Source: Candidatus Peregrinibacteria bacterium CG10_big_fil_rev_8_21_14_0_10_49_16 (GTDB lineage Bacteria > Patescibacteriota > Gracilibacteria > Peribacterales > Peribacteraceae). From it: a stretch of DNA of 23,020 nt. The DNA lies in assembly GCA_002772605.1 (NCBI GenBank), contig PFDS01000041.1, positions 8,846 through 31,865 of the forward strand. Reading direction: 5' to 3'. A model generated the notes under the pieces. It was given only the letters and a program-made list of their open reading frames with translations. It ran no database searches and was not told where the DNA came from. Shown one piece after another: positions 21,344 through 23,020 of this stretch. How positions within the stretch are numbered: position 1 is the first letter of the stretch; every line of letters begins with the position of its first letter. A program made the translations under genes and the position numbers.

Positions 21344-21356
21344 GAGAACTTCTCAT
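21342..21356. promoter_or_regulatory. 15-bp palindrome over the FecR-like gene start
   Basis: ATGAGAACTTCTCAT has perfect 7-bp arms around a central C. It covers the end of the -10, the expected transcription start and the first two bases of the start codon. That is a good position for a repressor operator or a start-occluding hairpin, but only position and symmetry support this. Confidence 0.4.
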
Positions 21357-23020
21357 GCACTATCGACGTCGCCGCGGGTATAGTTCGTACGGATTTGCAT
21401 CTCGTACACAACAGCGTACACCGTGGGTATCGCGACTAGTAGCTGCTTCCTGCACCGGCTTGCTTCTATTTGGTGGATGGCGACTGACACAAATCTTTAC
21501 GAATAACCACATCCGCTCCACGGCAGCCATGCTCTTCACGGAAAACCGTGGCAGCGTGCGCGTGGCGCTCCAGGGAGGCGATGCACAGAATATTCAAGGA
21601 GAAATTAAACTCTTCGCCGGGGACCGTATCATCACAGACGCTGTTGGTCGCGCAAGGTTTGCCATGTTCGATGGAACGCAGATGCACCTCCTGGAAGGAA
21701 CCAATATGGAAATTGACGAAAGTCGCTATGGAAGTGATGAATCTGAATACATTCTCACTCTCCATACAGGACAGCTATGGATACACGTCCCGCCACAGCA
21801 GACACAAGAGGAATATGAAAAAGCTTTTTCAGGCAGTATCACACGTATCATTCATACACCGAACTTCACACTTCAGCTCCCACCGCGCACTGAAGCCGTC
21901 ATTTCTACAGAGAACTTCGCTGTGCTACAAGCAGAAGGTATTGGCATCGAAACAAAACTTCCTAAAGAAAAAGAATCCATTTTCATTGGAGAAGGACAGC
22001 AGTTTGCCCATGCAGATCTGGCACCAGGACAAAACTGGTATGATCAACGATCGCCACTCAAATACAATTCGCCACTGCTTGCATCTCTGCAAGACAGCCG
22101 ACAAGGACTACCTGTACAAGATGACACAGTAACAAACACGTCATCCAATGAACCACCACCTTCTGACGATCTGGTCACACTCTCTCATCCTGCAAATAAT
22201 CAAAAAGTACAGGGGAATACAGTAGAAGTGCGCGGCATTGCCGGAGAAACAGTAGCCAATATTCGCATCAATGGGTACAAGGCAACCATTGATCCAAGCA
22301 ATCGCAGTTTTCTACAGGAAATATCCCTTGCGGATGAGGAGGAATTTGAAATTATCGTTACGGCCCTCGATGACCGAGGTCTGATAATGACAGAACTCTC
22401 ACGCACGGTGAAGCGGGATATTGAACCACCAAACCCCCCAACCATCACCACTCCATCCGGATCCGGCACTATATATCGGACGAATAGCCGTGAACTCGAA
22501 ATTCGTGGAAAAGCAGTAAAGGGCACCGTTGGCATTCGCATCAACGAGTACCGTCTGCAACTCTTCCAACCGGGAGATACAATCTGGAGCTACCTTGCCA
22601 GTACCAAACTCGGCAACATGAAGGAGGGGACGAACGTGTACAAAGTGACCGCACTCGATGAATCAGGAAATGAAAGTGTACCTGCCTACATCACTATTGT
22701 GCTCGGTGAAGGGGAAGAGGGCGTACTAGAGCAACCGAACGTGGAAATGACAGATGGAACAATGGAAGGCAACAATCTTGCAGAGGCAGTACAGGAACTG
22801 GAGCTGCGTCATCTTCCGGATAACGAACCGCTCCAGCCAGGCAGTCTCGTGATTCACGCTCCCACGGCAGGCAGCGAGCACACGGCGACCGGCAGTGAGC
22901 TTTTGATCGAAGGGTACACATCGAAAGATACGTACAGCGTATGGGTAAACGGCTACAAGTTGCGTCTCTACGAACCGGGCAAAGACTTCTGGAACTACAT
23001 CGCCAGTTACGATCTCGGCA
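21355..23020 (+). CDS. FecR-domain surface protein with Ig-like repeats, truncated by window end
   Basis: An ATG at 21355 opens 555 codons that run off the window. The N-terminus is basic (MHYRRRRGYSSYGF) followed by one membrane anchor at about 28-48 (RLVAASCTGLLLFGGWRL), so the bulk is outside. Residues 66-205 fit a FecR-like domain: GSVRVAL, KLFAGDRIITDAVGRARF and MHLLEGTNMEID, the usual 'charge, threshold, jelly-roll' pattern. At least three Ig-like beta modules follow, at about 273-352, 362-451 and 496 onward. The last two share the hook IRINEYRLQLFQPGDTIW / VWVNGYKLRLYEPGKDFW. A Pro/Ser linker separates FecR and Ig parts. FecR domains without a neighbouring sigma factor are common in envelope proteins. 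A structural or wall-binding role is inferred. Confidence 0.82.
   Translation, partial: MHYRRRRGYSSYGFASRTQQRTPWVSRLVAASCTGLLLFGGWRLTQIFTNNHIRSTAAMLFTENRGSVRVALQGGDAQNIQGEIKLFAGDRIITDAVGRARFAMFDGTQMHLLEGTNMEIDESRYGSDESEYILTLHTGQLWIHVPPQQTQEEYEKAFSGSITRIIHTPNFTLQLPPRTEAVISTENFAVLQAEGIGIETKLPKEKESIFIGEGQQFAHADLAPGQNWYDQRSPLKYNSPLLASLQDSRQGLPVQDDTVTNTSSNEPPPSDDLVTLSHPANNQKVQGNTVEVRGIAGETVANIRINGYKATIDPSNRSFLQEISLADEEEFEIIVTALDDRGLIMTELSRTVKRDIEPPNPPTITTPSGSGTIYRTNSRELEIRGKAVKGTVGIRINEYRLQLFQPGDTIWSYLASTKLGNMKEGTNVYKVTALDESGNESVPAYITIVLGEGEEGVLEQPNVEMTDGTMEGNNLAEAVQELELRHLPDNEPLQPGSLVIHAPTAGSEHTATGSELLIEGYTSKDTYSVWVNGYKLRLYEPGKDFWNYIASYDLG

Noticed and set aside
1..23020. UGA recoding (genetic code 25) as in Gracilibacteria and Absconditabacteria
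   Set aside because: TGA ends several clear genes (for example the ATPase at 21299-21301 and S20 at 15501-15503) and no recognised gene has an in-frame TGA at a conserved Gly.
1..23020. CRISPR array, tRNA, rRNA, transposase or toxin-antitoxin module
   Set aside because: No spaced direct repeats, no tRNA-like cloverleaf and no such protein families were seen on either strand.

Overview
The window looks like a compact bacterial chromosome segment, almost wall-to-wall coding, with genes on both strands. TGA, TAG and TAA all act as stops and no recognised gene has an internal TGA, so the code is the standard one. I see no convincing Shine-Dalgarno sequence at any start inspected. Many genes that open a transcript instead carry a sigma70-type -10 hexamer 6 to 8 nt before the start codon, which points to leaderless mRNAs. 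Compact gene packing, a sigma-region-4/winged-helix fusion protein, SLH/Calx-beta and FecR/Ig-like surface proteins and a reduced GspE/PilB-type ATPase would fit a candidate-phyla-radiation (Patescibacteria) genome, perhaps of the Peregrinibacteria/Peribacteria type. That placement is inference.

Layout. 1-460 (minus): 5' part of khpA and rpsP (S16). 603-2015 (plus): secreted SLH plus three Calx-beta domains. 2012-3043 (minus): glycosyltransferase. 3062-3919 (plus): prmC carrying an in-frame 93-bp palindromic element. 3945-4478 (plus): unknown protein behind a near-consensus promoter. 4444-6404 (minus): glycosyltransferase-nadK pair. 6428-7305 (plus): unknown membrane protein and small partner. 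7310-9269 (minus): gap-fbp. 9306-12819 (minus): recA-dnaB-mraY. 12898-14854 (minus): sigma-like regulator and a lipoprotein. 15113-15755 (minus): rpsT-ruvX. 15813-17588 (plus): glmS. 17596-20151 (minus): class B penicillin-binding protein. 20186-21301 (plus): GspE/PilB-like ATPase. 21355 to the edge (plus): FecR/Ig-like surface protein.

Themes. Cell envelope: glmS makes the amino-sugar precursor, mraY makes lipid I, the PBP crosslinks peptidoglycan, and two glycosyltransferases plus three exported proteins decorate or sense the surface. Gluconeogenic carbon flow: gap overlaps fbp, and the GAPDH carries Ala in place of the Asp typical of NAD-specific enzymes. Information processing: rpsP, khpA, rpsT, prmC, recA, dnaB, ruvX and the sigma-like regulator.

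The most unusual observations are the in-frame palindromic insertion in prmC, the recurrent leaderless-promoter geometry, three divergent gene pairs whose opposing -10 hexamers are superimposed, and the sigma-region-4/HARE-HTH-like fusion. No CRISPR array, tRNA, rRNA, insertion sequence or defence system was found.
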